From the NCBI RefSeq assembly GCF_003347495.1, contig NZ_QCXY01000009.1, forward strand, positions 207,424 through 271,423: 64,000 nt of DNA. The letters run 5' to 3'. The notes under the pieces were generated by a model that made no database searches, was not told where the DNA came from, and saw only the letters and a list, made by a program, of their open reading frames with translations. The DNA is from Pleomorphovibrio marinus (GTDB lineage Bacteria > Bacteroidota > Bacteroidia > Cytophagales > Cyclobacteriaceae). Each line of letters starts with the position of its first letter. The first letter of the stretch is position 1. Positions 63,924 through 64,000 of this stretch are shown here, piece after piece. A program made the translations under genes and the position numbers.

Positions 63924-64000
63924 TAATTTTCTAAAGTAGGGTAAAAATCTCTCCCGCGGATTTCACGGATTTCCGCAGAGGTGCTGGCTCTAAGCTTAAG

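Overview
The window looks like a chromosome segment of a marine-type Bacteroidota bacterium, most likely Cytophagales/Cyclobacteriaceae. Supporting signs are the L28-L33-DUF4295-FtsY block, a family of 6-bladed beta-propeller lipoproteins, BatD, DUF4252 and DUF3810 proteins, and TAnnTTTG-type promoter boxes. No rRNA, tRNA, CRISPR array or intact transposase was seen. The genus is inference.

Region 1 (1-14.2 kb) is accessory and partly decayed. It holds intact and broken members of one propeller lipoprotein family, including one gene interrupted by two in-frame TAG codons and one N-terminal stub. It also holds a 1188-residue repeat protein, a YgiT/DUF4258 toxin-antitoxin-like pair, a DUF4143 ATPase behind a perfect inverted repeat, and a tandem duplication of a Uma2 gene with its upstream DNA.

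Region 2 (14.4-23.8 kb) is the most unusual part. A WNG-repeat propeller lipoprotein is followed by a 1609-residue membrane-anchored TPR-like protein and, with a 4-bp overlap, a 488-residue protein. By reading, both end in a diverged copy of the cytoplasmic C-terminal domain of the type III export-gate protein FlhA/SctV. There are no flagellar or secretion genes in the window and the eight-helix export-gate membrane domain is absent. A DUF4403 lipoprotein follows.

Region 3 (23.8-32.4 kb) is an acetate uptake and activation cluster on the minus strand: DUF4212 small subunit, sodium:solute symporter, acetyl-CoA synthetase, cNMP/CBS/DUF294 protein and DnaQ-like exonuclease. A ZIP transporter and ApbE lie next to it.

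Region 4 (32.5-47.4 kb) is mostly housekeeping: ruvB, queG, batD, aroC, a dicarboxylate symporter, an Nfu-type protein, a DUF3810 protein, purE/purK and a membrane MutS-like protein. It ends with a two-gene unit of a DUF3299-like exported protein and a CobW-type metallochaperone. This unit follows a perfect 7-1-7 palindrome overlapping its promoter and a terminator hairpin in its leader.

Region 5 (47.4-54.5 kb) has a MarR regulator followed by YceI, a ring-cleaving dioxygenase and a carboxylesterase (the gene set of quinone stress regulons), then a membrane-protein/histidine-kinase/response-regulator set. Two repeat-rich gene-free islands lie at 47.4-48.1 and 53.6-54.5 kb.

Region 6 (54.5-64 kb) holds a HAD phosphatase, rocD, the rpmB-rpmG-DUF4295-ftsY block, another propeller lipoprotein, the agmatine-to-putrescine genes aguB and aguA, and a sigma factor/anti-sigma/DUF4252 unit.
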